DNA from: Novosphingobium sp. AAP83
GTDB taxonomy: Bacteria; Pseudomonadota; Alphaproteobacteria; Sphingomonadales; Sphingomonadaceae
Length of the DNA stretch: 64,000 nt
NCBI RefSeq assembly: GCF_001295795.1
Contig: NZ_LJHY01000003.1
Span: forward strand, 124,001 to 188,000
Direction of reading: 5' to 3'
Position numbers and translations under genes: made by a program. The notes beneath the pieces were generated by a model. The model made no database searches. It saw only the letters and a list, made by a program, of their open reading frames with translations, and was not told the origin of the DNA. How positions within the stretch are numbered: position 1 is the first letter of the stretch; the number at the start of each line of letters is the position of its first letter. This document shows positions 20,681-29,759 of the stretch, piece after piece.

Positions 20681-21502
20681 ATGATCCGCAGAGTATTGCT
20701 TGCCGGTTGTGCCACGGTATTTCTGGCCGTCTCTAGTCTCACACTTGCCGCATCTCCCGACCAGTTCACCGGCGCGATAGAAAGTGCGCAACTGCTGGAT
20801 GCGCTCCAGCTTGATGGTGAATTGTTCCACGTTCAGGGCCTTGAAATACAGGGCGGCACGATCTGGGTCACCTCGGTCGATAACGACAATCATCGCGGCT
20901 ATATCCACGAGTTTGACCGGCACAGCGGCAAGCTGCGGCGGCGGTTGGAATTGACCGACGGGGCGCGCTATCATCCCGGCGGCATTTCGATTGCCGGTGG
21001 GTCGATCTGGGTGCCCGTGGCCGAGATGAAGGCGAAGAGCAGCGCGGTGCTGGTGGAGATTGACACCGCCACGCTGCAAGTGCGCCGCACGATCCATGTG
21101 GCCGATCACCTTGGCTGCGTGGCCGCGGTGGACGGCAAGCTGGTGGCGGGCAATTGGGACAGCAAATTGCTCTATGTGTTCGATCTGGCGCGCGAGCATC
21201 CCGAACAGCCCGAACGGATCGTACCCAACCCTTCGCAAACGCGGTTTCAGGACATGAAGTTCGTCGATGGCCATCTGGTGGCAGGCGGCCATCTCACATG
21301 GCTGAGCGGTGCGGTTGACTGGATCGAATGGCCCTCACTGAAGCTGAAGCGCACATTGCAATCCGGCGCAGTAGGCCCCGTCCGCCCCTTCGGACGCGGC
21401 GGCCCCTATACCGGCGAAGGCATGGCGATCACCGGCCGCGACCTGTTCGTGGTGCCCGAAGATGGGCCAAGCCGGGTGTTTCACTTCAGGTTGGATAGTT
21501 AG
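20681..21502 (+). CDS. Secreted DUF6454-like protein
   Basis: A 273-residue exported protein. The ATG at 20681 opens a clear signal peptide (IRRVLLAGCATVFLAVSSLTLAA). The mature part looks like a small beta-propeller: repeated strands with Gly-Trp/Asp turns, such as GGTIWVTSVDNDNHRG, GGSIWVPVAEM, DGKLVAGNWDSK and GRDLFVVPEDGPSRV. This pattern resembles DUF6454, whose function is unknown. It has no operon partner: the left neighbour is divergent and the right neighbours are convergent. An upstream in-frame start at 20627 is less likely because it would bury the signal peptide. Confidence 0.7.
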   Translation: MIRRVLLAGCATVFLAVSSLTLAASPDQFTGAIESAQLLDALQLDGELFHVQGLEIQGGTIWVTSVDNDNHRGYIHEFDRHSGKLRRRLELTDGARYHPGGISIAGGSIWVPVAEMKAKSSAVLVEIDTATLQVRRTIHVADHLGCVAAVDGKLVAGNWDSKLLYVFDLAREHPEQPERIVPNPSQTRFQDMKFVDGHLVAGGHLTWLSGAVDWIEWPSLKLKRTLQSGAVGPVRPFGRGGPYTGEGMAITGRDLFVVPEDGPSRVFHFRLDS

Positions 21503-21751
21503 GGCGCGGTGAGAAATTCGAGCGGCGAGCCCCATGGCAACTATGCGATTTTTTTCGCCAGAAGCAGACATTCAGGAAGCGACCCCGGAGTGGTAATCTT
21601 GTCTTCCGTGCTTCGAGTTGATGGATGATCCTGAATGACATCGGTCGACCGATAACCCAACACCCCGCAGGCCGCCCAATTGTCTTCACCCCGGACGAGC
21701 GGTGCACGCCCGGCGACTGATCGCAAGCTGGTCACCAACTTGCAGCAACAA
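21503..21751. other. Non-coding spacer with a degenerate dispersed-repeat fragment
   Basis: No gene is supported. On the reverse strand at about 21545-21575 the sequence ATGTCTGCTTCTGGCGAAAA translates as MSASGEK, a string that recurs as spurious short reading frames in many alphaproteobacterial genomes and marks a dispersed repeat fragment. The remainder shows no clear structure. Confidence 0.35.
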
Positions 21752-22315
21752 TCAGTTTGATGGCGCGCCCTCCGGTGTCTCCGGCTTCGCAGGACGTGCG
21801 AAATCATTGGTTGCTGTAAGCATGAACAATGTCTCATCGACCTTTTCCCAAGCTACCTGATAGACTTCAGGATCAATCACCGGGCGATCGTCACGGCTTT
21901 TACCCATTAGCCCGAGCCTTGAGCGGCGCTCGACGAAATTGAGCCGCACCTTGGTCGACCCGTTGGGCAAAGGCAGAAAACTTGCTGTGACCGCGACCTC
22001 TGAATAGGATTCGGTGCCGATAATCAATCTTTCTGCCAATGGCGTTGTATCGACCGATGGACTAACCGCCGAAATAAAGCCGCTGGGCAAGTCGGCGCTT
22101 TGCAGGATGTAGCCCAGATCCTGCAATACCGACATGACGGACTTGAACGCAAGATTGCGCGGGACGTTGAATTCGCGCGCCTGAATGGCCTGCAATTCCA
22201 AGGGGGTTGCCATCTGGCTAACCGCGGCTACGCCATCGATAGAGGTGCATGAAGGCAAGAGCAACCCGAAGGCCAAAGCCGCCGATGCCCGCAGGCAAAG
22301 GCTTCTAGAATTCAC
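21752..22315 (-). CDS. Predicted lipoprotein (second of a coupled pair)
   Basis: A 187-residue lipoprotein of unknown function. I choose GTG at 22315: it has AGGAG eight bases upstream, gives a compact signal peptide with the lipobox LPSC (Cys23), and overlaps the end of the upstream lipoprotein gene by 11 bases. An ATG at 22357 would add 14 poorly fitting residues. The mature protein includes FNVPRNLAFKSVMSVLQDLGYILQSAD, a stretch seen in small outer-membrane lipoproteins that compare a 'long-term' tail domain, and ends in a Pro-rich tail. It has no close named family that I recognise. Confidence 0.72.
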   Translation of the reverse strand: MNSRSLCLRASAALAFGLLLPSCTSIDGVAAVSQMATPLELQAIQAREFNVPRNLAFKSVMSVLQDLGYILQSADLPSGFISAVSPSVDTTPLAERLIIGTESYSEVAVTASFLPLPNGSTKVRLNFVERRSRLGLMGKSRDDRPVIDPEVYQVAWEKVDETLFMLTATNDFARPAKPETPEGAPSN

Positions 22316-22733
22316 TGGCCCGGCTCCTGAAATCAGAAACAACATCTTTTTCGTCAAATCGGATGATGAGCGTCATGGTGCGCATTGTTTCCGAAAAGGC
22401 AGCCTGATCGGATGCCAATCCGCCAAGCAGAACCGACCAAGCATTGCTGCGGGCTTCGCTTTGGGCAACTCGGGCGTAGCGTTGATAGGACCACACCTCG
22501 ACACCTGAACCGTCACGCGTAGTCACGTTGGGTGCGCCGAAAACATCGAGAACGTCGGACTTGCGGGTCTCGCCGACGAGCAGATTCATCTGGACATTGC
22601 CCTGTGTCAGTTGATTGTTGGCCTTGGGGGGCTGGATGTTGACCTGTTCAAATTGGCGCGGGCTTTGGGTGGCGCATGCGCTTAGTATGCACAACGTAAG
22701 GACGGGCAATAGAGTTCGATAAAGATGAAACAT
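22305..22733 (-). CDS. Predicted lipoprotein with a BamE/SmpA-like region (first of a coupled pair)
   Basis: A 142-residue lipoprotein: signal peptide with lipobox LSAC (Cys20). The middle segment MNLLVGETRKSDVLDVFGAPNVTTRDGSGVEVWSY resembles the BamE/OmlA-type fold, where a 'G(x)TxxxVxxxFGxP' helix precedes a sheet. It could be a periplasmic-facing envelope protein. The downstream lipoprotein gene starts inside its last codons with its own AGGAG, so the two products are probably made in similar amounts and may interact (inference). Confidence 0.72.
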   Translation of the reverse strand: MFHLYRTLLPVLTLCILSACATQSPRQFEQVNIQPPKANNQLTQGNVQMNLLVGETRKSDVLDVFGAPNVTTRDGSGVEVWSYQRYARVAQSEARSNAWSVLLGGLASDQAAFSETMRTMTLIIRFDEKDVVSDFRSRASEF

Positions 22734-23263
22734 AAATGCTCCAACGCAGGCTGAATCCTGTGCGGCACACTCTCGCTAGTCCAACTATTTTGCTGCCAGA
22801 GTGCTGCAAGCAAGGCGATACCAAGGTCAGATTGCTTGTTGTTGTATAGATTATTTCACGAGAATATATGCAAGTCATGCGAGCTTCATGGATTGGTATC
22901 ATCACGTTCCAGCGCGTCTGCCATGCCGCTTGCGAACGTTGGTCTGCAACACCATCGGACACCACCTTCGTGAGGGCAGAAAACCACCCACTTTCAGCCT
23001 TCCAGCACACACGGCCCACCCCCTGAAAGCTGCCGTCTCATTTCTCGTCGCCCCGGACTTGATCCGGGGTCAGGCTTTGCTTTGCGGCGTGCAGGCCAAG
23101 AAAAGGGGTTCGCGCAGAGAGCGCGGAGCGGTTGGAGGCTTGTAGATTCTCCACTTCTCTTCGCTCTTCGCGGTCTCTGCGCGAAAAAGAAAGCGGGACC
23201 CCGGGTCGAGCCCGGGGTGACGGTGGTTGGGGAGATCAGGGCACATATACGCCATTGACCTAT
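22734..23263. repeat. Non-coding region with a nested composite inverted repeat (23046-23222)
   Basis: No gene is supported across this 530-base gap. Outer arms are 23046-23072 (CGTCGCCCCGGACTTGATCC onward) and 23197-23222, both short GC palindromes and inverse to each other. Nested inside are arms TTCGCGCAGAG at 23109-23128 and CTCTGCGCGAA ending at 23185, the same motif as the element at 15242-15395. Translations through it give strings like HPGLDPGSR, which are artefacts of such repeats. The region between 22740 and 23040 has no feature I can name. Confidence 0.75.
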
Positions 23264-23280
23264 ATGTCATTGACCTATAC
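23252..23280. promoter_or_regulatory. Direct repeat CATTGACCTATA upstream of the toxin-antitoxin pair
   Basis: Two copies of CATTGACCTATA, at about 23252-23263 and 23268-23279, are spaced 16 bases apart (one and a half helical turns). Each contains TTGACC, a -35-like hexamer. If the toxin starts at the TTG at 23300, the repeats sit just upstream and fit an operator bound by the antitoxin; if it starts at 23264, the second copy is coding. Confidence 0.4.
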
Positions 23281-23632
23281 ACCTCATCCCATAACCAGCT
23301 TGCAGGCCGTTGTGGAACTGCCCGAATTCCTGCGGCGGGCCAAAGCGATCATGTCCGACGAGGAGCGCGCCGCGTTGGTGGATTATGTCGCGGCCAACCC
23401 TGAAGCAGGCGTTCAACTTGGCGGCGGTCTGCGCAAGATACGCATTGCCCGCGAGGGTGGCGGGAAGAGCGGTGGCTACCGGACGATCTATGTATTCGGC
23501 GGGGTGAAGGTGCCGATTTTCCTCGTCACCCTGTTCGCCAAGAACGAAAAGGACAACCTGAGCAAGGCTGAGCAAGCGGAACTCGTCGCGCTCAGCAAGC
23601 TTCTGCTCGCCCATTATGGAGACCGATCATGA
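23264..23632 (+). CDS. RelE/ParE-superfamily toxin, HigB2-like
   Basis: A toxin of the RelE fold, predicted to cleave mRNA on the ribosome. The conserved core is AVVELPEFLRRAKAIMSDEER, LRKIRIAREGGGKSGGYRTIYVF and FLVTLFAKNEKDNLSKAEQ, which matches the HigB2 type with its characteristic G-KSGG-R-I-Y block. The ATG at 23264 gives 122 residues; relatives usually begin right at 'M-Q-x-VVE', which corresponds here to a TTG at 23300 (110 residues). No good ribosome site precedes either. The stop overlaps the antitoxin start (ATGA), giving toxin-first order. Confidence 0.85.
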   Translation: MSLTYTPHPITSLQAVVELPEFLRRAKAIMSDEERAALVDYVAANPEAGVQLGGGLRKIRIAREGGGKSGGYRTIYVFGGVKVPIFLVTLFAKNEKDNLSKAEQAELVALSKLLLAHYGDRS

Positions 23633-23916
23633 GTGCCTATGAGAGCATCAAGCAAGGACTGACCGAGGCTGTGGCCTTTGCTGAAGGGCGGGAGACTGGC
23701 GCGATTGTTCATGAGGTGGCGGTGCCTGCCGTCGATGTTGCCGCGATCCGCGCCAGCACCGGTTTGTCACAAGGGGCCTTTGCCCGCAGCATCGGTGTTG
23801 CCAAGGGCACCTTGCTCAACTGGGAGCATGGTCGCCGCCGCCCCACAGGCCCTGCGCAAGTGCTGCTCGCCATGATCGCGCGGCGGCCCTCGCTGGTGAG
23901 CGAATTGCTGGGCTGA
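23629..23916 (+). CDS. HigA-like XRE-family antitoxin
   Basis: A 95-residue antitoxin. The C-terminal half is an XRE/Cro helix-turn-helix ([37 protein letters not shown], residues about 45-80). The N-terminal 40 residues, with [20 protein letters not shown], should bind the toxin. This is the HigA2/NadS-type architecture. It overlaps the toxin stop and probably represses the pair at the CATTGACC repeats upstream. Confidence 0.9.
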   Translation: MSAYESIKQGLTEAVAFAEGRETGAIVHEVAVPAVDVAAIRASTGLSQGAFARSIGVAKGTLLNWEHGRRRPTGPAQVLLAMIARRPSLVSELLG

Positions 23917-24013
23917 TTGCCAGCAACACAAAGCTTGCCACATCGCCCATGTTCGTGTGTTGGTCGGCGCGAACGGCGGGCCTGTTTGGGCTGCCACAGT
24001 TAGGCCTGACGCG

Positions 24014-24562
24014 ATGACGACGATCTTGTTCAACAAGCCCTATGGCGTGCTGTGCCAGTTTACCGATGAGCGCGAGGGGCCGCCGCGTCCGACTTTGGCC
24101 GATTTCATCACCGTGCCCGGGGTCTATGCGGCGGGGCGGCTGGATACTGATAGCGAGGGCTTGCTGGTGCTGACCGACGATGGCCGGTTGCAGGCGCGCA
24201 TTGCCGATCCTCGGTTCAAGACGCCCAAGACTTATCTGGTGCAAGTGGAGGGCGAGCCTGACGAGGCCGCGCTGGACGCTTTGCGCCGGGGGGTGCGGCT
24301 GAAGGACGGAATGACCCTGCCTGCGGGGGCCGAGCGGATCGACGATCCCGCGCTGTGGCCGCGCGATCCGCCGGTGCGGTTTCGCAAGACCGTGTCCGAT
24401 TGCTGGATCAGGCTGACGATTGGCGAAGGGCGCAACCGCCAAGTGCGGCGCATGACCGCTGCGGTTGGCCATCCCACCTTGCGGCTGGTGCGCTGGACGG
24501 TGGGGGATTGGAACCTTGACGGGTTGGCGCAAGGCGAATGGCGCGAAGTGGCCTCAAGCTGA
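24014..24562 (+). CDS. rluE: 23S rRNA pseudouridine synthase, RluE-like
   Basis: A 182-residue RsuA/RluB/E/F-family pseudouridine synthase without an N-terminal S4 domain, as in RluE, which modifies U2457 of 23S rRNA in E. coli. It begins [16 protein letters not shown] and has the catalytic motif [19 protein letters not shown] with its Asp nucleophile. The C-terminal part has [24 protein letters not shown]. The ATG at 24014 is chosen because the fold starts at once; an upstream GTG extension has no family counterpart. Its 3' end overlaps the convergent GGDEF-EAL gene by nine bases. Confidence 0.9.
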   Translation: MTTILFNKPYGVLCQFTDEREGPPRPTLADFITVPGVYAAGRLDTDSEGLLVLTDDGRLQARIADPRFKTPKTYLVQVEGEPDEAALDALRRGVRLKDGMTLPAGAERIDDPALWPRDPPVRFRKTVSDCWIRLTIGEGRNRQVRRMTAAVGHPTLRLVRWTVGDWNLDGLAQGEWREVASS

Positions 24563-26593
24563 TTTGCGCGCGAAGGACCTGAGTGCGGGACTTTTTGGGG
24601 CCGGAGGCGGGCCGATTATCGCCTGCCTGAGGCTCTCTGGCTGGGCTTCGTATGCCTCGCGGAATTCGGCAATCGGCATGGGGTGCCCGAACAGATAGCC
24701 CTGCAATTTGTGGCACCCTGCCTCGCGCAGAATTTCCGCCTGCTGTTCGGTCTCCACCCCTTCGGCAATCACCCGCATATCAAGGCCTGAGGCGAGATAG
24801 ATGGTGCCAGTGACGAGCAGCGATGCCTTGCTGCCGGGCTGCAAGCCGGACAGCAGCGACTTGTCGATCTTGATATGGCTGAAGCCATAGGATTGCAGAT
24901 AGTGGATGCTGGTAAAGCCGGTGCCGAAATCATCAAGCGCGATCGACATGCCCATCGCCTTGAACCGTTCGATAGCACGGATCGCGCGTTCCGGCTGGGC
25001 GAGCAGATAGCCCTCGGTGATTTCCAGCTGGAGCCGGTGCGGTTCAAACTGCGTCTGTTCAAGCACGTGCGCAACTTGCCGTTCAAAACCGGGATCACGG
25101 AACTGCGCGGGTGATACGTTGACGCTGAGCTTGAGCCGGCTGAAGGGTTTGAGATCGCGGCAGGCGCGTTCGAGGACAAACAGACCCAAGGGGTGGATTT
25201 GCCCCGTGCCTTCGGCAATATCGATGAAATCCTGGGGGTCTAGCGGACCATCGGGGCGGCGCGGCCAGCGGATCAGCGCCTCTGCCGAGGCAATCTCACC
25301 GGTTTGCGCGCTGACAACGGGTTGATAAAACACCTCAAATTCTGCATTGGCAAGGCCATTGCCGATTTCGCGCCCAATCGCCAGACGACGAATCCGGCCT
25401 TCATCGAAAGCGGGATCGTATATCGCCACTTCGCCCTTGCCGCGCGTTTTGATGTGATACATCGCGGTATCGGCGCGGCGCAAAAGCTCGTTTGCATCAA
25501 CAAAACCTTCCGAATTGCTGGCAATGCCGATGCTGGCACCCACTTGCAAAACGTGGCGGTCGATCAGCACGGGCAGGCCGATTTCCTCGCCAATGCGCGT
25601 GGCCAGCTGCTGCGCCATCGCGGTGGCATCGGGTGCATCGATCAGGATGGCAAATTCATCGCCTCCAACGCGCGCCAACAGCGCCTGTTCCGGGCAAATC
25701 TTGGTCAGGCGCGCGCTGATGCTTTTGATCAGCGTATCGCCCGCGTGATGGCCGTGGGCATCGTTAATGTCTTTAAAGCCATCCAGATCAATGAACACGA
25801 TAGCAAGGGTATCGGCTTTTGCGGTGCCGCTTGCCTCCAACTGTCCAAGGCACGACAGAAGCTTGCGCCGGTTGGGCAGGCCACTGAGCGCATCGGTAAG
25901 CGCTATACGGCGGTTTTCCTCGCTAAGCTTTTCCGTTTCAGCTTGGCGCAGGCGCAAGTTGCGCTGTGACCGGATCAGATTGGCGAAATCAATGTTGAAG
26001 CGGTAGGTGACGACCATCATACCCGCACCAACAAAGAGCAATACGATAGCCTCGACCAGCATCTGCCCCTGATCGACAAAGCTGAAATACACGACAAAAG
26101 TGAGCGTGCTGGCCAGCGCAACGCGCATGGCCGCAGCGCGCATTGTCATCAAACAGAAAACGCAACTGACCTGGGTTAGTGCGAGGAAGAAGGTAAGGTG
26201 GCCGCGCGCGTAAGCATCGCCAAGATCATAAATCCAGAAGCCCCAAGCTTCGAAAGCGAGCGTCATCATCACCGCCAGCGCGCAGGTGCGCCTGATCTGG
26301 TGGGCAATTTCGCGGTCGGACAGTGTAGCTGCGCCATCCTGCCGCCACCACCACCGCGCACGGACCAGTCCGATGACGCAGATGATCAGCGGTACAACGA
26401 ACGTCTTTACCAGGGAATCAGGCCGGTAGAAATCGACCATGAGCGCAAATGCGTTGAGTACAAGAATGATGTAAAGCAGCGGCATCTGATGGGAGAAGGA
26501 ACGGAATTGCGCGCGTGCCAGATCGGGATCATCAAGATCAAGGCTGAAAAGAGCAGCGAAGCCGCGCAAGGTCGGTCCTCCTTTCATCATCAT
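24554..26593 (-). CDS. Membrane GGDEF-EAL cyclic-di-GMP protein
   Basis: A 679-residue protein. About six membrane helices occupy residues 35-210, then a short coiled linker ([14 protein letters not shown]). The GGDEF domain keeps the active motif VGGDEF and the metal site [12 protein letters not shown]. The EAL domain keeps [18 protein letters not shown] and AEGVET, and ends with [11 protein letters not shown]. Both catalytic motifs look intact, so it could make or break c-di-GMP. The ATG at 26593 is chosen because GGGAG lies eight bases upstream; a TTG at 26608 is weaker. No sensor domain is recognisable in the membrane part. The upstream 140 bases are AT-rich. Confidence 0.93.
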   Translation of the reverse strand: MMMKGGPTLRGFAALFSLDLDDPDLARAQFRSFSHQMPLLYIILVLNAFALMVDFYRPDSLVKTFVVPLIICVIGLVRARWWWRQDGAATLSDREIAHQIRRTCALAVMMTLAFEAWGFWIYDLGDAYARGHLTFFLALTQVSCVFCLMTMRAAAMRVALASTLTFVVYFSFVDQGQMLVEAIVLLFVGAGMMVVTYRFNIDFANLIRSQRNLRLRQAETEKLSEENRRIALTDALSGLPNRRKLLSCLGQLEASGTAKADTLAIVFIDLDGFKDINDAHGHHAGDTLIKSISARLTKICPEQALLARVGGDEFAILIDAPDATAMAQQLATRIGEEIGLPVLIDRHVLQVGASIGIASNSEGFVDANELLRRADTAMYHIKTRGKGEVAIYDPAFDEGRIRRLAIGREIGNGLANAEFEVFYQPVVSAQTGEIASAEALIRWPRRPDGPLDPQDFIDIAEGTGQIHPLGLFVLERACRDLKPFSRLKLSVNVSPAQFRDPGFERQVAHVLEQTQFEPHRLQLEITEGYLLAQPERAIRAIERFKAMGMSIALDDFGTGFTSIHYLQSYGFSHIKIDKSLLSGLQPGSKASLLVTGTIYLASGLDMRVIAEGVETEQQAEILREAGCHKLQGYLFGHPMPIAEFREAYEAQPESLRQAIIGPPPAPKSPALRSFARKSA

Positions 26594-26747
26594 CAAGCGC
26601 GCTCCCAAGATGCGAAACCATGGGCGCAGCGGATTGAAGAACGGGTTTTGCCAGCGCTAGGTATTCATACCAAGCAACTGTCACAGAATGATTATTCACA
26701 ATGCCTTAATATAGTTTAACAACTGGTAAACGCGGGAAGAAAAACGG

Positions 26748-27593
26748 CTACCGCCGACGCTCGTCAATAGGGCGCCGGCCAGTCATACGTTGATAAAAGC
26801 GGGAAAAATAGGAGGGGTCATCGAAGCCGAGTTCAGCGGCAACCTGGGTTCCGGTGGCATTGGTGAAACGCAGCAACCGATGCGCTTCGAGCGTCAGCCG
26901 GCGGTGGACGACATCCAGCGGCGTGCAACCAAGCCTTGCCGTGGTAAGCCGGGTCAAAGTGCGACGGGTCATGCCAAGGGCGTCGGCATAAAAATCGAGG
27001 CTACGGTGCTGGCGATAGTGCAATTCCACAAGCTGGCGGAAACGGTCGAGGCGGCGGTCTTGCCGCGCTTGCGGGGCTGCTTCGGGTTCATGCATCGCCA
27101 GCGTGCGGATCAGCGCTTCGGCGAGCGCCAGAAACAACGGATCTTGCTCCTGCCACTGCTGCTGTAAATCCAGCATTTCACGCGCAAGCCAGAAGGCGCG
27201 AACGGTTGCCTGTGGCGGCAATGGCGCGAGGCCTCCGCGCGCCAGCGCCGCCAGCAGCGGATCGGCGGGGCCGGTGCTCCTTGTGGAAAAGTCTGTCGAC
27301 AAGGTGAGGACAAATCCGCGTGTGCCCTCACGAAAGCGAAATCCGTGGACGGCGGCAGCCGGTACGATCACCCTTCCCGGCCCTTCGAGCCCTACTGATG
27401 CACCTTCGAGCGTCACCTCGGCATGTCCCTCCTCTACCAGCAGGACCTGAACGAAGTGATCGTGTCGGTGGATGCCGATTTCCCAATCATGCAGCGCGCT
27501 GCGCTCGGCAATGGTTTCAATATGCGCAAAGCCGCCGGGAGTTTGCCCTGCGCCTTCGCCATAGAGCGCATAAGTGGGAATGGCTGTCAGCAT
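26748..27593 (-). CDS. pobR: AraC-family activator of 4-hydroxybenzoate hydroxylase (PobR type)
   Basis: A 281-residue AraC/XylS-type regulator. An N-terminal cupin (HDWEIGIHRHDHFVQVLLVEEG) should bind the effector; the C-terminal double helix-turn-helix includes DFYADALGMTRRTLTRLTTARLG and VAAELGFDDPSYFSRFYQRMTG. Start ATG at 27593 fits the usual 'IPTYALYGE' opening of PobR proteins. It is divergent from pobA with 112 bases between starts, the arrangement seen in rhizobia and other alphaproteobacteria, where PobR with 4-hydroxybenzoate activates pobA. Confidence 0.9.
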   Translation of the reverse strand: MLTAIPTYALYGEGAGQTPGGFAHIETIAERSALHDWEIGIHRHDHFVQVLLVEEGHAEVTLEGASVGLEGPGRVIVPAAAVHGFRFREGTRGFVLTLSTDFSTRSTGPADPLLAALARGGLAPLPPQATVRAFWLAREMLDLQQQWQEQDPLFLALAEALIRTLAMHEPEAAPQARQDRRLDRFRQLVELHYRQHRSLDFYADALGMTRRTLTRLTTARLGCTPLDVVHRRLTLEAHRLLRFTNATGTQVAAELGFDDPSYFSRFYQRMTGRRPIDERRR

Positions 27594-27705
27594 GTCCCGA
27601 ATGTACCAGTTGTTTGTCCTGAGCCTGCATTCCGCTTTTGCGCGCAGTCTGTCAACTTCGCGACATTGGTGCCGGCAGCCAGAGCGGGCGCGTGGGAGAC
27701 GGATG

Positions 27706-28875
27706 ATGAAGACACAAGTCGCCATTATTGGTGCCGGGCCTGCCGGATTGTTGCTGGGCCACTTGCTGAAGGCCGAAGGTATCGATTGCGTGGTGGTGGA
27801 ACGCCAGCAGCCCGATTACATCCTTGGCCGCATTCGCGCAGGCGTGCTTGAACAGATCACCGTCGGCCTGATGGCGCGGCTGGGGCTGGACGGGCGGCTG
27901 AAGGCCGAAGGGCTGGTAGAAGAAGGCTTCAACCTTGCCGACGGCGAACGCCTGATCCGCATCGATGTGGCGAACCTGACCGGCAAAACCGTGGTCGTCT
28001 ACGGCCAGACCGAAATCACCAAAGACCTGATGGATGCAGCGCCCGAACGCGGGTTGCCTGTCATTTATGGTGCAGAAGACGTGGCGCTGTTCGACATCGA
28101 AAGCGATGCGCCTTATGTAACCTATGCCGTGAATGGTGAAGCGCAGCGGATCGACGCGCGGTTTGTGATCGGCTGCGATGGCTTCCACGGACCTTCGCGC
28201 AAGGCCATTCCCGCCAGCGTGGCGCGCGAATATGAGCGGGTCTATCCGTTCGGCTGGTTGGGCATTCTGGCAGATGTGCCGCCTTGCAACCCCGAACTGA
28301 TTTATGCCAACCATGAACGCGGCTTTGCACTGGCATCGATGCGCAGCCACACGCGCAGCCGCTATTATGTCGACGTGGCTCTGACCGAAAAAGTCGAGGA
28401 CTGGAGCGACGAGCGCATCTGGGACGAACTGGCCGTGCGGCTGGGTCCAGAAGCGGCCGCAGGTATGACGCGCGGGCCTTCGATTGAAAAATCGATCGCA
28501 CCCTTAAGATCGTACGTATTCGAACCGATGCGCCACGGCAGTCTGATGTTGTGCGGCGATTCTGCCCATATCGTGCCGCCAACCGGAGCCAAGGGCCTGA
28601 ACCTTGCCGCCAGCGATGTGCATTATGCAGCAGAGGCGCTGGTCGCCTATTTCAAGCGGTCAGACAACGATGCGGTTATCGGCTATTCCGCCAAAGCCCT
28701 GGCCCGCGTGTGGAAATCCGAACGATTTTCGTGGGTTCTGACCAAGCTGATGCACCGCTTCCCCGAAGACGGTCCCTTTGAACGCGCGATGCAGGTGGCA
28801 GAACTCGACTATATCTCCAGCAGTGTTGCCGCCCAGACCAGCATTGCCGAGAATTATGTAGGATTGCCGGTTTGA
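27706..28875 (+). CDS. pobA: 4-hydroxybenzoate 3-monooxygenase
   Basis: A 389-residue FAD monooxygenase that converts 4-hydroxybenzoate to protocatechuate with NADPH and oxygen. The N-terminal dinucleotide fold is VAIIGAGPAGLLLGHLL; the NAD(P)H/FAD motif is FVIGCDGFHGPSRKAIP; the FAD ribityl site is CGDSAHIVPPTGAKGLN. Length equals the classical enzyme (394). Two ATGs (27703, 27706) follow GGGAG; 27706 gives the better spacing and the canonical MKTQVAIIGAGPAG opening. It is followed by a strong terminator. Confidence 0.97.
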   Translation: MKTQVAIIGAGPAGLLLGHLLKAEGIDCVVVERQQPDYILGRIRAGVLEQITVGLMARLGLDGRLKAEGLVEEGFNLADGERLIRIDVANLTGKTVVVYGQTEITKDLMDAAPERGLPVIYGAEDVALFDIESDAPYVTYAVNGEAQRIDARFVIGCDGFHGPSRKAIPASVAREYERVYPFGWLGILADVPPCNPELIYANHERGFALASMRSHTRSRYYVDVALTEKVEDWSDERIWDELAVRLGPEAAAGMTRGPSIEKSIAPLRSYVFEPMRHGSLMLCGDSAHIVPPTGAKGLNLAASDVHYAAEALVAYFKRSDNDAVIGYSAKALARVWKSERFSWVLTKLMHRFPEDGPFERAMQVAELDYISSSVAAQTSIAENYVGLPV

Positions 28876-28936
28876 ACAGGTGGCCTGACCATAAGGGCTG
28901 TAACATCGTCATGCGCCCGTCACATTGCCGCGACAG

Positions 28937-28964
28937 AAAGCCCCTGTAGTTCAGGGGCTTTTTT
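28937..28964 (+). terminator. Rho-independent terminator after pobA
   Basis: Stem AAAGCCCCTG / CAGGGGCTTT with a TAGTT loop, followed by six T in total. It lies 61 bases after the pobA stop and ends only three bases before the start codon of the next gene at 28967. Confidence 0.92.
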
Positions 28965-28966
28965 GT

Positions 28967-29641
28967 ATGCGGCATATCGACATCTTGCTGACCGAAGAGT
29001 TGCCCGGAGGGCGTGATACCTTTGCCCATTCGGACTTGCGTGTGGTGTTTCATCGCTGGAAATCTGATGCGCCGCTCCCATTGATGGAAGGCCAGCCATG
29101 GGCGTTTATCGATTGGGTCCTGCCCGAGATGTCGGGTCTTGAATTATGCCGCCGCTTCCGCGCAGTGGATGGACTTGGCCAGAACGCGCATATCACCATG
29201 ATCCTTGAGGATGATGACGCCGAAGCCAAGCGCCGTGCGCTGCGGGCCGGTGCCGATGATTACATCATGGGACCGATTGACCGCGCGGCGCTGCTTGATC
29301 GCGTGCTTTCGGTCCAATTGCCCGATCATGAAGCCCCTGCCCGCACCCTGAAGCTTGGCGATCTGACGCTCGACCTTGCCGCGCTGCAAGCCCGCTGGCG
29401 CGAAAAGGCGCTGATCCTTATGCCGAACGAACTGCGCCTGCTGCGCTACCTGATGGAACAACCCGGCCACGTGTTTAGCCGCCAGCAATTGATCGCAGCC
29501 CTTGGCAAGCACGACCAGCCGATTGACGAACGCACCGTCGATGCATGGGTGAGCCGCCTGCGCCGTGCCTTGCGCGATGTTGGTGCCGGATCACCCTTAC
29601 GCACCGTGCGCTCTTTAGGGTACGTCCTAGACCGGCCCTAA
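28967..29641 (+). CDS. Atypical OmpR-type response regulator
   Basis: A 224-residue protein with an N-terminal receiver-like domain and a C-terminal winged helix (LKLGDLTLDLAALQARWR, ELRLLRYLMEQPGHVFSRQQLI, RTVDAWVSRLRRALRDVG, SLGYVLDRP). The phospho-acceptor position is kept (D49 in FIDWVLPEMSG), but the conserved switch Lys is replaced: YIMGPIDR stands where TKP is normal. The acidic pocket has TEE instead of DD. No histidine kinase is adjacent. The ATG at 28967 comes directly after the pobA terminator with no ribosome site, so the mRNA is either leaderless or the true start is elsewhere. Confidence 0.85.
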   Translation: MRHIDILLTEELPGGRDTFAHSDLRVVFHRWKSDAPLPLMEGQPWAFIDWVLPEMSGLELCRRFRAVDGLGQNAHITMILEDDDAEAKRRALRAGADDYIMGPIDRAALLDRVLSVQLPDHEAPARTLKLGDLTLDLAALQARWREKALILMPNELRLLRYLMEQPGHVFSRQQLIAALGKHDQPIDERTVDAWVSRLRRALRDVGAGSPLRTVRSLGYVLDRP

Positions 29642-29759
29642 TAATCCGAAGAACTCTACCTGTGGCAACAGGCTACATATACCTTGTGCTCTTTCAAAGT
29701 TTGGCGTTACACTCTTTAATACTGCAAGTATTGAAGCACAGAACCAAACGGCGAGCCTA

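Noticed and set aside
23070..23282. Short frame with HPGLDPGSR
   Set aside because: This string is a translation of a dispersed palindromic repeat.
28937..28964. tRNA-like string GCCCCTGTAGTTCAGGGGC
   Set aside because: Only one stem with a T-run after it; no cloverleaf. It is a terminator.
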